Part shown: one piece after another, positions 1 through 8,464 of the stretch
Layout of the letters: each line of letters opens with the position of its first letter
Numbering within the stretch: the first letter of the stretch is position 1
Origin: an uncultured bacterium
Lineage (GTDB): Bacteria; Bacillota; Clostridia; Lachnospirales; Lachnospiraceae
Length of the DNA stretch: 64,000 bases
Direction of reading: 5' to 3'
NCBI GenBank assembly: GCA_947073545.1
Contig: CAMTMP010000003.1
Location: forward strand, 106,773 to 170,772
Notes under the pieces: model-generated
What the model was told of the DNA's origin: nothing
The model's database searches: none
What the model saw: the letters and a program-made list of their open reading frames with translations, nothing else
Position numbers and translations under genes: made by a program

Positions 1-1
1 G

Positions 2-124
2 GAGCGGTCGGTCAGGGACGGCAGGGTGTATCACTGCTCAGGGGAGTGCGAGGGCTTTTCTCAGTATCCGCAGCGCTACGGCGCCTATCCATGGTCCCTT
101 GGCCCGGCGCTGGAGGCGCTTTGA
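2..124 (+). CDS. 3' end of an unrecognised upstream gene (partial)
   Basis: An open frame enters from the left edge and stops at TGA 122-124, giving about 40 residues rich in Tyr, Gly and Pro (for example RYGAYPWSLGPALEAL at the end). It runs in the same direction as the following gene and ends 64 bases before it, as expected for the previous operon member. No family can be recognised from so short a tail, and the other two frames are also open for a while, so the reading frame itself is uncertain. Confidence 0.3.
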   Translation, partial: ERSVRDGRVYHCSGECEGFSQYPQRYGAYPWSLGPALEAL

Positions 125-188
125 TCCGGTGCGGGCAAAGGACAGAGGATGAAGGGGATGCCGCGAAGGGAAAGGACTGGACAGGAAT

Positions 189-1799
189 ATGGAGCGATAT
201 GAGCAGTATGAAAAAACGATTACCATACAGGAGGCATGTTACTATGGCTTTTTTATCCTCCTGTCTCTGGCGAAAGGGTTTGGGCTTTATGAAGGGCAGA
301 AGCTCTTTTATCTGCTTGTCCTGCCTGCGCTTGCCTTGGGTTTTTTGAAGATCGTGCTGACACCATATACGAAAAGACAGGCGGCTTTACAGGTTTTGCT
401 TTTGGCTCTCGTGGCGGTGATTTACTTTGAATCGCGGCAGATCGCCATTTTTTTTGTGGCTTTCACGGTGCTTGGCATGAAGAACATTTCTGTGAAAAAG
501 ACGCTTCATATGGCTCTTTGGGTATGGGCGGTCTGCGCTGTCCTGCTGTCTGCGGTTTCTTTCTTCTTTTTGGAACATACCGTTTACCGCGTGCACGCGA
601 AGATGGGGCTTGGTCATATTTTCCGCTGGAGTCTGGGCTTTACCCATCCTAATATCCTGCATATTACGTATCTGACGCTGTGTGCGCTGATTATTTGGGA
701 GCTGAAAGAGAAATACGGGTTTAAGCAGTATGCGCTTCTTATGGCGGGAAATCTGCTTGTATTTTTTTATTCTATCAGTTACACGGGTTTCGGCATTGTG
801 GCGGTGATGCTGACGGGATGCTTTTATGTGAAATTTCGTCCGAGATTCTGTCTGGCAGAGAAACTATTGGCCAATCTGATTCTGCCTGTCTGCCTGATTC
901 TGACCTTTGTACTGCCGTTCTATATTAACTATCATCGGATCAGCGGCATGGTGCAGAAGCTCAATTTTTTATTGAACACGAGAATATGGCTGGCGGAACA
1001 GTTCTTAAAGTCGGAGTACCGCAGTTTGTTCGGAGCGGACGTCTCTAAGATCGTCAAATCCTCCATGACGCTGGACAATTCCTATGTCTGGTGCTATATC
1101 AATTATGGTCTGGTTTTTACGGTAATTATCATGGCCGGATATTTTGCGCTGCTGTTTTATGACACGCACAAACAGCAGACTTTAGAGCTGGTGATTCTGG
1201 TATGCTTTCTGGGCGCGGGGTGGACGGAGCAGCTTTTGTTTAACACGTCCTTCAAAAATATCACGCTGGTTTTCCTCGGAGCGCTGTTGTTTTTACAGAA
1301 AGAGGGGGAGACAGAGTATGGTCTGTATGCCAAAATACCGGAGCGCCGGAGACAGATAGCGGTTCCTCTGGCGGGGCTGCCCGACCGGATGTTTCTCTGC
1401 GTGCAGACAGTCTGGCGCGCGCACCGGGGCAGGAGTTTGTGTGCGACGGCGGCAGGCGCGGTTTTAGGCTGCCTTCTATGCGCTGTGCTGTATCAGGAGC
1501 CTGAAGGGTATGTGGTACAGCGGTTTTACACGGATGGTCTGGAGGAGACGAGCGTCTGTCTGGCAAGCGAAGACGATCCGGACTATGAGGGGTATCGTGT
1601 CATGAACTATGTGGACGCGCAGACGCCCATGCAGATCGTGTCCGGAAAGGCTGTGAAGCTGGAGACGGCGCGCTATTACGTGGGAAGTGTGCTGCTCGGC
1701 GGGATGCTTGGGGCGGCGGCCGGGATTTTGTGGAATATGACAGGCTGGCGGAAAAAATCGGCCGTGGCTGTTACGAAGGTTTCCGGCTATGATAAATGA
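189..1799 (+). CDS. O-antigen/capsule polymerase-like membrane protein with a Wzz-like C-terminal hairpin
   Basis: A 536-residue polytopic protein. The first ~380 residues contain about ten hydrophobic segments separated by short loops, as in Wzy-type polymerases (PssP/EpsG/O-antigen ligase class), which join polysaccharide repeat units outside the membrane. After a basic cytoplasmic stretch (~385-410) come two further membrane helices (~415-434 and ~497-517) flanking about 60 mostly acidic residues. That two-helix layout resembles a minimal chain-length regulator (Wzz-like), so this may be a polymerase fused to its length-control domain. No catalytic motif is diagnostic; the assignment rests on topology and on being first in a glycosyltransferase operon. 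The ATG at 189 has AAAGGA about 11 bases upstream. It overlaps the next long open frame slightly, but that gene's better start is at 1879. Confidence 0.65.
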   Translation: MERYEQYEKTITIQEACYYGFFILLSLAKGFGLYEGQKLFYLLVLPALALGFLKIVLTPYTKRQAALQVLLLALVAVIYFESRQIAIFFVAFTVLGMKNISVKKTLHMALWVWAVCAVLLSAVSFFFLEHTVYRVHAKMGLGHIFRWSLGFTHPNILHITYLTLCALIIWELKEKYGFKQYALLMAGNLLVFFYSISYTGFGIVAVMLTGCFYVKFRPRFCLAEKLLANLILPVCLILTFVLPFYINYHRISGMVQKLNFLLNTRIWLAEQFLKSEYRSLFGADVSKIVKSSMTLDNSYVWCYINYGLVFTVIIMAGYFALLFYDTHKQQTLELVILVCFLGAGWTEQLLFNTSFKNITLVFLGALLFLQKEGETEYGLYAKIPERRRQIAVPLAGLPDRMFLCVQTVWRAHRGRSLCATAAGAVLGCLLCAVLYQEPEGYVVQRFYTDGLEETSVCLASEDDPDYEGYRVMNYVDAQTPMQIVSGKAVKLETARYYVGSVLLGGMLGAAAGILWNMTGWRKKSAVAVTKVSGYDK

Positions 1800-1878
1800 C
1801 CACGGTGCGGACGGTAAATGCCGACGGCGTGGGAGGACAGGAAACGGGTATCAGGAATACATCGAGATGGAGAACAGT

Positions 1879-3813
1879 ATGAAAAATGAATTAACCTACT
1901 GTAAAATTCTGGGAACAAACATCAATGTCACAAATATGCAGGACACGATCTCCTACATTACGGACAATCTGGAAGCACTGAAGGGCGATTACATCTGTGT
2001 CTCCAATGTGCACACCACGGTGATGGCCTATCGGGACAAAGCGTACCGAAATGTGCAAAACAGTGGGGCGATGGCGCTTCCCGACGGGCAGCCGCTGTCC
2101 ATTGTCAGCAGGAAAAGAGGATTTTCGCAGGCAAGGAGAGTGCCGGGACCGGATTTGATGCCGGCCATTCTTGATCTCTCACAGAAGACGGGATACCGCC
2201 ACTACTTTTACGGCAGTACGGAAGCCACGCTGGAGGCGCTTCGGACAGCGCTGCTGCGGCGCTATCCGAAACTGCAGATCGCAGGTATGTATTCGCCGCC
2301 GTTTCGGGAACTGACGCAAGAGGAGGATGAGGAGATTGTCAGGCGGATGAATGACAGCGGCGCCGATTTCGTCTGGGTGGCGCTTGGCGCGCCGAAGCAG
2401 GAATGGTGGATGTATGAGCACCGCCACAGAGTAAAAGCGCTGATGCTGGGCGTGGGCGCGGCCTTTGACTTTACCGCGGGCACGGTGAAGCGTGCGCCCA
2501 TGTGGATGCAGAGGTTGTGTCTGGAATGGGTGTTTCGGATTCTGCGGAATCCCGGACGTATGCTGCCCAGATATTTGAATACGAATTTTGCATTTCTATA
2601 CTATGTGAACAGAGAGGGAAAGAAGCTAAAAAGGGAAAGACGGCAGGGAATGCATATCGCTATGATCGGCCATAAACGGATACCGTCCAGAGAGGGCGGC
2701 GTGGAGGTGGTCGTGGAGGAGCTTTCCGTGCGCATGGCGGTATTAGGGCACCGGGTCGATGTATATAACCGCTTTGGCCATCATGTTTCAGGGAAAAAAT
2801 ATGATGATGAGTACGGCTGGAAAGGGCGGCGGTTTTACAAGGGCGTCCGCGTCTACATTGTGCCCACGTTCAGGCGGAGCAGCCTGAATGCCATCGTCTA
2901 TTCCTTTTTTGCGACGATTATGGCGCTCTTCCACCGCTACGACGTGGTCCACTATCATGCGGAAGGCCCTTGCGCCATGCTTTGGCTGCCTCATTTTCTG
3001 AAGAGGAAGGTTGTGGTGACCATTCACGGTCTTGACTGGCAGCGGGCAAAATGGGGAAATTTTGCCTCCTTTGTGATCAAGTTTGGGGAGAAGATGGCGG
3101 CTAAGTACGCCGATGACGTCATTGTGCTTTCCGAGCATGTAAAGGAATATTTCCTCGACACATACAACAGGAAGGTTACCTATATTCCAAACGGCATAAA
3201 CAGACCAAAGCCCCAAGGCCAGGCGGTAATCGGTGAAAAGTACGGTCTGCAAAAGGACGGCTATTTCCTGTTTCTTGCACGCATTGTGCCGGAGAAGGGA
3301 CTGCACTATCTGATCGAGGCGTTTTCCAAACTGGAGACGGATAAAAAGCTGGTGATCGCAGGGGGCAGCTCTCAGGCGTACGGTTATATGGAGCAGATTC
3401 ACAAGATGGCGGCGAAGGATGAAAGAATCCTTATGACTGATTTTGTGCAGGGGCAGGTGTTGGAGGAGCTGTACGCAAATGCTTACGCCTTTGTACTTCC
3501 CAGCGATGTGGAGGGGATGGCGCTTACGCTGCTGGAGGCCATGAGTTACGGAGACTGCTGTCTGGTCAGCGATATCCGCGAAAATACGGAAGTGGTGGAG
3601 GACAAGGCCCTGACTTTCAAAAAGGGTGATGTAAATGATTTGAGAAGGCAGCTTGTGTGGCTGCTGGATCATCCCGAAGAGGTACGCCGAATGGGCGAGG
3701 AGAGCGTGGATTATATCTGTGGAAAATACGACTGGGACGATGTGACAAAGCGTACGCTTTCCGTATACGAGAAGGCGGCCGGACAAGAGAGACGGCCGGA
3801 GCAAACGCTGTGA
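1879..3813 (+). CDS. Fusion of WecG/TagA/CpsF glycosyltransferase (GT26) and GT4 glycosyltransferase
   Basis: A 644-residue cytoplasmic protein with two transferase domains. Residues 1-240 match the WecG/TagA/CpsF family, which adds the second sugar (often ManNAc-type) to undecaprenyl-PP-sugar: note the PDGQPL and RVPGPDLM motifs, GAPKQEWWM, and the C-terminal RAPMWMQ/LEWVFRI segment. From residue ~258 a complete GT4 (GT-B) enzyme begins with MHIAMIGHKRIPSREGGVE, resembling DUF1972/rhamnosyltransferase-type proteins, and carries the usual E-rich donor-site segment (DVEGMALTLLEAM). The start at 1879 is chosen because GGAGA lies 5 bases upstream and the GT26 domain begins directly after it; the frame is open to 1789 without family-like sequence. 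One chain could add two successive sugars early in assembly of the lipid-linked unit. Confidence 0.85.
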   Translation: MKNELTYCKILGTNINVTNMQDTISYITDNLEALKGDYICVSNVHTTVMAYRDKAYRNVQNSGAMALPDGQPLSIVSRKRGFSQARRVPGPDLMPAILDLSQKTGYRHYFYGSTEATLEALRTALLRRYPKLQIAGMYSPPFRELTQEEDEEIVRRMNDSGADFVWVALGAPKQEWWMYEHRHRVKALMLGVGAAFDFTAGTVKRAPMWMQRLCLEWVFRILRNPGRMLPRYLNTNFAFLYYVNREGKKLKRERRQGMHIAMIGHKRIPSREGGVEVVVEELSVRMAVLGHRVDVYNRFGHHVSGKKYDDEYGWKGRRFYKGVRVYIVPTFRRSSLNAIVYSFFATIMALFHRYDVVHYHAEGPCAMLWLPHFLKRKVVVTIHGLDWQRAKWGNFASFVIKFGEKMAAKYADDVIVLSEHVKEYFLDTYNRKVTYIPNGINRPKPQGQAVIGEKYGLQKDGYFLFLARIVPEKGLHYLIEAFSKLETDKKLVIAGGSSQAYGYMEQIHKMAAKDERILMTDFVQGQVLEELYANAYAFVLPSDVEGMALTLLEAMSYGDCCLVSDIRENTEVVEDKALTFKKGDVNDLRRQLVWLLDHPEEVRRMGEESVDYICGKYDWDDVTKRTLSVYEKAAGQERRPEQTL

Positions 3814-3879
3814 AAGAAAACAGAGAAATGCCGGCCGCAGAATGCGGAAGAGAAAGAAAAGAAAGAAGGGAAACGGCGG

Positions 3880-5769
3880 ATGCGTAAAAGAACACGTATG
3901 GGTATCATACTGGCTGTTGCTGCTGCGGCAGTATGCTGTCTGTACTTTAAAGATAAGAATAATGTGCTGCTTCTGGTGGAGAACGGCCAGCCCTGCATCA
4001 GCGTCCGCACGGCTCAAAGTGAAAACAGGGTAGTCTTGTGGCAGGATGGAGAAGAAGATGGGGAAGCGCGGGGAGAGCCGGAGGGGTGGTTTTTTCTGCC
4101 GTCCTGTGCGGCCGACGGTAAAATTCGTCTGGGAGATACGGGCGAGAGCAGTGTGAGGATAGACGGACAGCTTTATCAGGAGGGAGACACCTTTACGTGG
4201 GAAGAGGGGTGTATGTATTCTTTTCAGGTGACGGACGCTTCCTACGAGTCACATACCTATGAGGCCGGTTTTATGAAATCGGCGGACATTCCGGCCATGT
4301 TTATCGACACCGCAAGCGGTGGGCTGGACTATCTGCATGAAGATAAAGAAAATGAGGAGACGGGGCGCATCTGTGTGCTGCAGACGGACGGCGTCACGGA
4401 ATATCAGGACGAGCTGCCGCGGATATCCGGCAGGGGTAACTCGACTTGGGAGTTTGAGAAAAAGCCCTATGCCCTTAAGCTGAAGGAGGATCAGCCGCTC
4501 TGCGGTCTGCGGGAGAGCGACCGCTGGCGTCTTTTGGCGATCTGGAACGAGGGAAGCAGGATGGGTGATAAGATAGCCATGGATCTGGCGCAGGAACTTG
4601 GTCTTGCCTACAGTACGCAGGGGACCTGGGTGGATCTGTATTTGAACGGCGAGTACCGGGGCATTTATTTTTTGACGGAGTCTGTGACGGTGGGATCGGG
4701 ACGTGTTGATATATACGATATAGAAAAGGATAATAAACAAAAAAATGCTTCTATAGAGGCGGGAACGGCCAAACACTACGAGGAGGAAGACAACAAAGGA
4801 TTTCTTTTGGAGGACGGCGGGGATGTGGACGGCGGTTATCTGATCGAGAAAGACCATCCGAAGCACTGGGAAGCGGAGGACAGTGGCTTCCGCCTTTCCA
4901 GAGGGGATCTTTTCACCATCAATTCGCCGCGCCACGCGTCGAAGGAACAGGTGGCTTATATACAAAACTATGTGGAGGAAATCGATACTCTTGTGCAGGA
5001 TGTGGATCCGGCGGTCTGGGAGAAGCTGGATCTGTCGAGCTTTGCCAAGCGGTTTCTGGTGGATGAGATCGCGCTGGAAATGGACACAGGCTCCACCAGC
5101 ATGTATTTTTATAAGGACAAGGGCGACGAAAAGCTCTATTCCGGTCCGGCGTGGGATTATGACAACGCGTTTGGCGAGGACAGCAGCAGCGACAGTTTTT
5201 TTGTGAATTACGGGGAAACCATTGTGAACAATAACGAGCGGCTGGCCATTTCCATCAATTGGTATCAGAAGCTTTATGAGACACCGGAAATGTATCAGTG
5301 TATTGTGGAGGCGTATGCGGGCGTTCTGCCCTTTTTTGAAAAACTGCTGGATACGGGCATCGACAGGTATGCGGATCGGATCAGGGCTTCCGTGGCGATG
5401 GACGATGCCAGATGGGAAAGCGCTCGAACCGCCGATAACGACATGCCGCGGTATAGAAGTTTTGAGGCCAATGTCAATTATACGAAGTTCTTTCTGGCAA
5501 ACCGCTTAAACTGCCTGTGCGCGAGATGGGGTGTGCCCCATGAGGCTTTCGTCACTCCGGCGGACGGGGAAATACACCGGGTTACTTTTCTGGTTTACGA
5601 GGGCGTGGTTGCGACGGTGGAAGTGCCGGACGGGGAAGTGCTTACCTATGTGCCGGATTATGACGGCGGTGTGTATCAGGGATGGACATACAGACGGGGC
5701 GGCGAGCCTTACAGCAGTTATATTCCCGTTTATGAGGATATGGAGCTGTACAACGCGAAGTGGGAGTAG
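3880..5769 (+). CDS. CotH-type secreted/anchored kinase
   Basis: 629 residues. An N-terminal membrane anchor or signal peptide (residues ~7-25, LAVAAAAVCC) precedes an extracellular domain. CotH-family kinase signatures are clear: RGNSTWEFEKKPYALKL near residue 180, GEYRGIYFLTE near 260, and GPAWDYDNAFG near 422, holding the Asp residues expected for metal/ATP binding. CotH in Bacillus phosphorylates spore coat proteins; here the substrate is unknown and could be the polysaccharide or an export protein. The last ~65 residues (VTFLVYEGVVATVEVP ... YQGWTYRRGG ... ELYNAKW) resemble Listeria-Bacteroides/InlB B-type repeats, which are cell-surface modules. GGAAACGGCGG precedes the ATG; an in-frame ATG at 3898 is an alternative. 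A paralogue lies at 17085-19004. Confidence 0.85.
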   Translation: MRKRTRMGIILAVAAAAVCCLYFKDKNNVLLLVENGQPCISVRTAQSENRVVLWQDGEEDGEARGEPEGWFFLPSCAADGKIRLGDTGESSVRIDGQLYQEGDTFTWEEGCMYSFQVTDASYESHTYEAGFMKSADIPAMFIDTASGGLDYLHEDKENEETGRICVLQTDGVTEYQDELPRISGRGNSTWEFEKKPYALKLKEDQPLCGLRESDRWRLLAIWNEGSRMGDKIAMDLAQELGLAYSTQGTWVDLYLNGEYRGIYFLTESVTVGSGRVDIYDIEKDNKQKNASIEAGTAKHYEEEDNKGFLLEDGGDVDGGYLIEKDHPKHWEAEDSGFRLSRGDLFTINSPRHASKEQVAYIQNYVEEIDTLVQDVDPAVWEKLDLSSFAKRFLVDEIALEMDTGSTSMYFYKDKGDEKLYSGPAWDYDNAFGEDSSSDSFFVNYGETIVNNNERLAISINWYQKLYETPEMYQCIVEAYAGVLPFFEKLLDTGIDRYADRIRASVAMDDARWESARTADNDMPRYRSFEANVNYTKFFLANRLNCLCARWGVPHEAFVTPADGEIHRVTFLVYEGVVATVEVPDGEVLTYVPDYDGGVYQGWTYRRGGEPYSSYIPVYEDMELYNAKWE

Positions 5770-5841
5770 AAGTACGGGTTTGCACGGGAGAGTACCTGAG
5801 AGTCGGGATTCTCTGCCGGAATTGGCGGTTAGGGAGATGCT

Positions 5842-7128
5842 ATGAAAATTCTGATTGTAAATAAATTTTTATACCGAAACGGCGGATCGGAGACTTATAT
5901 TTTTCAATTGGGGGAAGAATTACAGAAGAGGGGACACGACGTACAGTATTTCGGCATGGAACACGAGGGGCGTATCGTTGGAAACCGGATCGGCTGTTAT
6001 ACGTCTGACATGGACTTCCACACGGGAAAACTGCAAAAACTGCTCTATCCTTTTAAAATCATCTATTCCTTTGAGGCGAAGCGCAAAATGGGCAGGGTTC
6101 TGCGGGATATGAATCCCGACGTGGTGCACCTCAACAACATCAATTTTCAGCTCACGCCCTCGGTGATATATGCGGTGCACGCCTATGAAAAACGAGCCGG
6201 CCGCAAAGTAAGACTTGTATATACGGCCCATGATTATCAGTGGGTGTGCCCCAATCATATGATGCGTATTCCCGCCACAGGAAAAATCTGTTTCGCCTGC
6301 CGGGGCGGATATTTTGGCATGTGTACAAAAAACCGCTGTATTCACAATTCCCGTGTGAAAAGCCTTCTGGGGACGATCGAGGCAAAATTTTATATGTGGC
6401 GCAGAACCTACGGACTGGTTGATGCCATTATATGCCCGAGCGAGTTTATGAAAAGGCAGCTCGACAGCAATCCTCTTTTGGAGGAGAAAACCGTAATGAT
6501 GCGCAATTTTGTGGAACGTCAGGTGGATGTTAACGCAGGGCGTGCGGACGCGGGGGCGTCAGGCAGCGCGAAGGGGAAACAGCCGGGCGGTGCAGGAACA
6601 GGTGCGCAGACCAAGGATTATGTGCTGTACTTCGGGCGTTTTTCCGAGGAGAAGGGGATTGGTACGCTGCTTGCGGCCTGCGAAGCCCTGCCGGATATTC
6701 CGTTTGTGTTTGCAGGGACAGGGCCGATGGAAGAGCAGGTGTCGAAGGTGAAGAATGTGGAGAACAGAGGATTTGTCACAGGGGAGGCGCTGTATCGGCT
6801 GATCGCGGGGGCGCGGTTTTCCGTCTATCCTTCCGAGTGGTACGAGAACTGTCCGTTCTCCGTGATGGAGTCGCAGATGTACGGTACGCCGGTATTGGTT
6901 TCCGATCTTGGCGGCGCGCCGGAGCTGGTGCAGGCGGGACGGACGGGAGAGCTTTTCAGGGGCAAAGACGTGGAGGAGCTGACGGCGCATATCAGGGAAT
7001 TGTGGGAGCAGCCGGAGGTGTGTCTGGCGTACCGGGAAAACTGTAAAGAGATAAAATTTGATACAATTGGGGAATATTGTGATAAAATAGTGAAGAATGT
7101 ATATAATGGGAGCCCGGATGGAAATTAA
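5842..7128 (+). CDS. GT4 family glycosyltransferase with cysteine-rich insert
   Basis: 428 residues, GT-B fold. It begins MKILIVNKFLYRNGGSETYIF, the typical GT4 N-terminal strand and glycine loop, and has the C-terminal donor-binding helix (GPMEEQ ... PSEWYENCPFSVMESQMYGTPVLVSDLGG). Residues ~134-165 contain five cysteines (WVCPNHMM ... CFACRGGYFGMC ... NRC), a known subtype that may bind metal. A low-complexity Gly/Ala/Lys linker (~227-254) joins the two Rossmann domains and is unusual. The RBS is AGGGAGATGCT just before the ATG. The final codons and TAA stop lie inside the left arm of the stem-loop repeat at 7110-7250, so the native C-terminus may have been replaced by repeat-derived residues (GSPDGN). 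Confidence 0.85.
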   Translation: MKILIVNKFLYRNGGSETYIFQLGEELQKRGHDVQYFGMEHEGRIVGNRIGCYTSDMDFHTGKLQKLLYPFKIIYSFEAKRKMGRVLRDMNPDVVHLNNINFQLTPSVIYAVHAYEKRAGRKVRLVYTAHDYQWVCPNHMMRIPATGKICFACRGGYFGMCTKNRCIHNSRVKSLLGTIEAKFYMWRRTYGLVDAIICPSEFMKRQLDSNPLLEEKTVMMRNFVERQVDVNAGRADAGASGSAKGKQPGGAGTGAQTKDYVLYFGRFSEEKGIGTLLAACEALPDIPFVFAGTGPMEEQVSKVKNVENRGFVTGEALYRLIAGARFSVYPSEWYENCPFSVMESQMYGTPVLVSDLGGAPELVQAGRTGELFRGKDVEELTAHIRELWEQPEVCLAYRENCKEIKFDTIGEYCDKIVKNVYNGSPDGN

Positions 7129-7250
7129 TATCTCCGTCGCCGCGCTCTCGCTCCGTAAAATGCATAGCGGACACTAAACTCGTGAAAAACCTCGTTAAGT
7201 GCCGATGCCTTTTAAGGGGCTCCTTGAGAAATTAATTTCCATCCGGGCTC
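7110..7250. repeat. Long stem-loop repeat element, copy 1 (141 bp)
   Basis: The ends are a perfect 20-bp inverted repeat: GAGCCCGGATGGAAATTAAT at 7110-7129 and its complement at 7231-7250. Inside, a second imperfect stem pairs 7149-7177 with 7193-7222, leaving a small apical loop around CTCGTGAAAAACCTCG. A segment of about 16 bases (CGTCGCCGCGCTCTCG) is unpaired on the left side only. A second copy is at 11522-11676. Between the copies several paired positions change on both sides so that pairing is kept, which points to selection on the folded form. It could be a MITE-like element, an attenuator or a small RNA; no transposase or target-site duplication was identified. Confidence 0.85.
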
Positions 7251-7434
7251 ATTTTATACTTTTAGCGACATCCATGTCACGAAATTGCTGGCTGTCAGGC
7301 GGAATATTAAGAAAAGCCAATTTGCCTTCGCAGAGGCAGCGCAGCATATTTGTGCCGACTGCCCGCCAGTCTTTACGGATAAATTTTGAGTTTCTGTCTG
7401 TAAGGTGTGAATGATATATAAGGGAGTAATAATT
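7251..7434. other. Intergenic region with possible - strand gene remnant
   Basis: A 184-base stretch without a + strand gene. On the - strand a frame is open from about 7432 to a TGA near 7248 and encodes a protein-like tail (KDWRAVGTNMLRCL ... LAFLNIPPDSQQF), which may be the remnant of an unrecognised gene. AAGGGAG at 7419-7425 is the ribosome site for the radical SAM gene. An AT-rich TATATA at about 7413 could be a -10 box, but no convincing -35 partner is present. Whether transcription restarts here is unknown. Confidence 0.3.
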
Positions 7435-8436
7435 ATGGCAAGACGAACTTTATATGGAACTGTGATAGTGACTTATAGATGCAATGCGAGATGTAATATG
7501 TGCGATTGTTTCCGGGACCCGACGAGGCCGGAGGAGGAGATCACGCTGGAAGACATTAAGAAGCTGCCGGAGATGGCTTTTACGAATATCACGGGCGGGG
7601 AGCCTTTTATCAGGCAGGATATCCCGGATATCGTGCGGGAGCTTTACAAGAAATCCGACAGGATTGTCATATCTACCAACGGTTATTTTACGGACCGTAT
7701 TATCGCGCTGTGTCGGGAGTTTCCGAAGGTGGGAATCCGTATCAGCATAGAGGGACTGCAGGAGACGAACGATAAAATCCGTGGGATTCCGGACGGTTAT
7801 AATAGAGGGTATAAGACACTCAAGACGCTGGTGGATATGGGGCATCCCGACGTGGGATTCGGCATGACGGTGCAGGACATGAACTGTGAGGATCTGGTGC
7901 CGCTCTACAACATCGCCAACGATATGGGGATGGAGTTTGCCACGGCGACTTTGCACAATTCCTTCTATTTCCGCAAGACGGACAATAAGATTGACGACAA
8001 ATACAAGGTAGCGCAGAATTTTGAGAAGCTGATTAACGAGTTGTTAAAGAGTAAATCTCCCAAGAAGTGGTTTCGCGCTTACTTTAATCATGGACTGATC
8101 AACTATATTTACGGCAATAAGCGGCTTCTGCCCTGCGATATGTCGAGAAACGCCTTTTTTATCGACCCTTTCTGCGATGTGATTCCCTGCAACGGCATGG
8201 AGAAGAAGGCGGTCATGGGGAATCTGCGGGAACAGAGCTGGGAGGAGCTTTGGAACTCTGAACAGGCGAAAAAGGTGCGGGAGTGCACGAGAAAGTGCGA
8301 TAGAAACTGCTGGATGATCGGCTCCGCGTCCCCGGCGATGCACAAGTATATATGGGTGCCCGGATGGTGGGTGATTAAGCATAAATTCCTAAAGGGCGGT
8401 AAGTACAGTCTGAAAGAAAACAGATATATCAAGTAA
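7435..8436 (+). CDS. Radical SAM protein with SPASM-like C-terminus
   Basis: 333 residues from the ATG at 7435, preceded by AGGGAG with 9-base spacing; an upstream ATG at 7411 adds eight residues and has no such site. C16-x3-C20-x2-C23 (CNARCNMC) is the radical SAM [4Fe-4S] motif, followed by NITGGEPFIR, the GGE motif that contacts SAM. The C-terminal third (LPCDMSRNAFFIDPFCDVIPCNGM ... GNLREQSWEELW ... CTRKCDRNCW) is the SPASM/twitch pattern binding extra clusters. Such enzymes in glycan loci catalyse radical steps on sugars or peptides (dehydrogenation, epimerisation, methyl transfer). No small peptide substrate gene is visible nearby, so a sugar or nucleotide-sugar substrate is more likely (inference). 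Confidence 0.85.
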   Translation: MARRTLYGTVIVTYRCNARCNMCDCFRDPTRPEEEITLEDIKKLPEMAFTNITGGEPFIRQDIPDIVRELYKKSDRIVISTNGYFTDRIIALCREFPKVGIRISIEGLQETNDKIRGIPDGYNRGYKTLKTLVDMGHPDVGFGMTVQDMNCEDLVPLYNIANDMGMEFATATLHNSFYFRKTDNKIDDKYKVAQNFEKLINELLKSKSPKKWFRAYFNHGLINYIYGNKRLLPCDMSRNAFFIDPFCDVIPCNGMEKKAVMGNLREQSWEELWNSEQAKKVRECTRKCDRNCWMIGSASPAMHKYIWVPGWWVIKHKFLKGGKYSLKENRYIK

Positions 8437-8464
8437 ATATAAGGGCTTCAATAAGGAAGAGAAG

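Noticed and set aside
46..348. 100-codon frame at the left edge
   Set aside because: Overlaps the polymerase gene start in another frame and lacks family sequence.
2788..4017. 409-residue open frame on the - strand
   Set aside because: Shadow of the TagA-GT4 fusion and the CotH gene; composition and lack of motifs indicate it is not coding.
7199..7414. 71-codon + strand frame in the gap before the radical SAM gene
   Set aside because: Begins within the stem-loop repeat, has no ribosome site and no recognisable domain.
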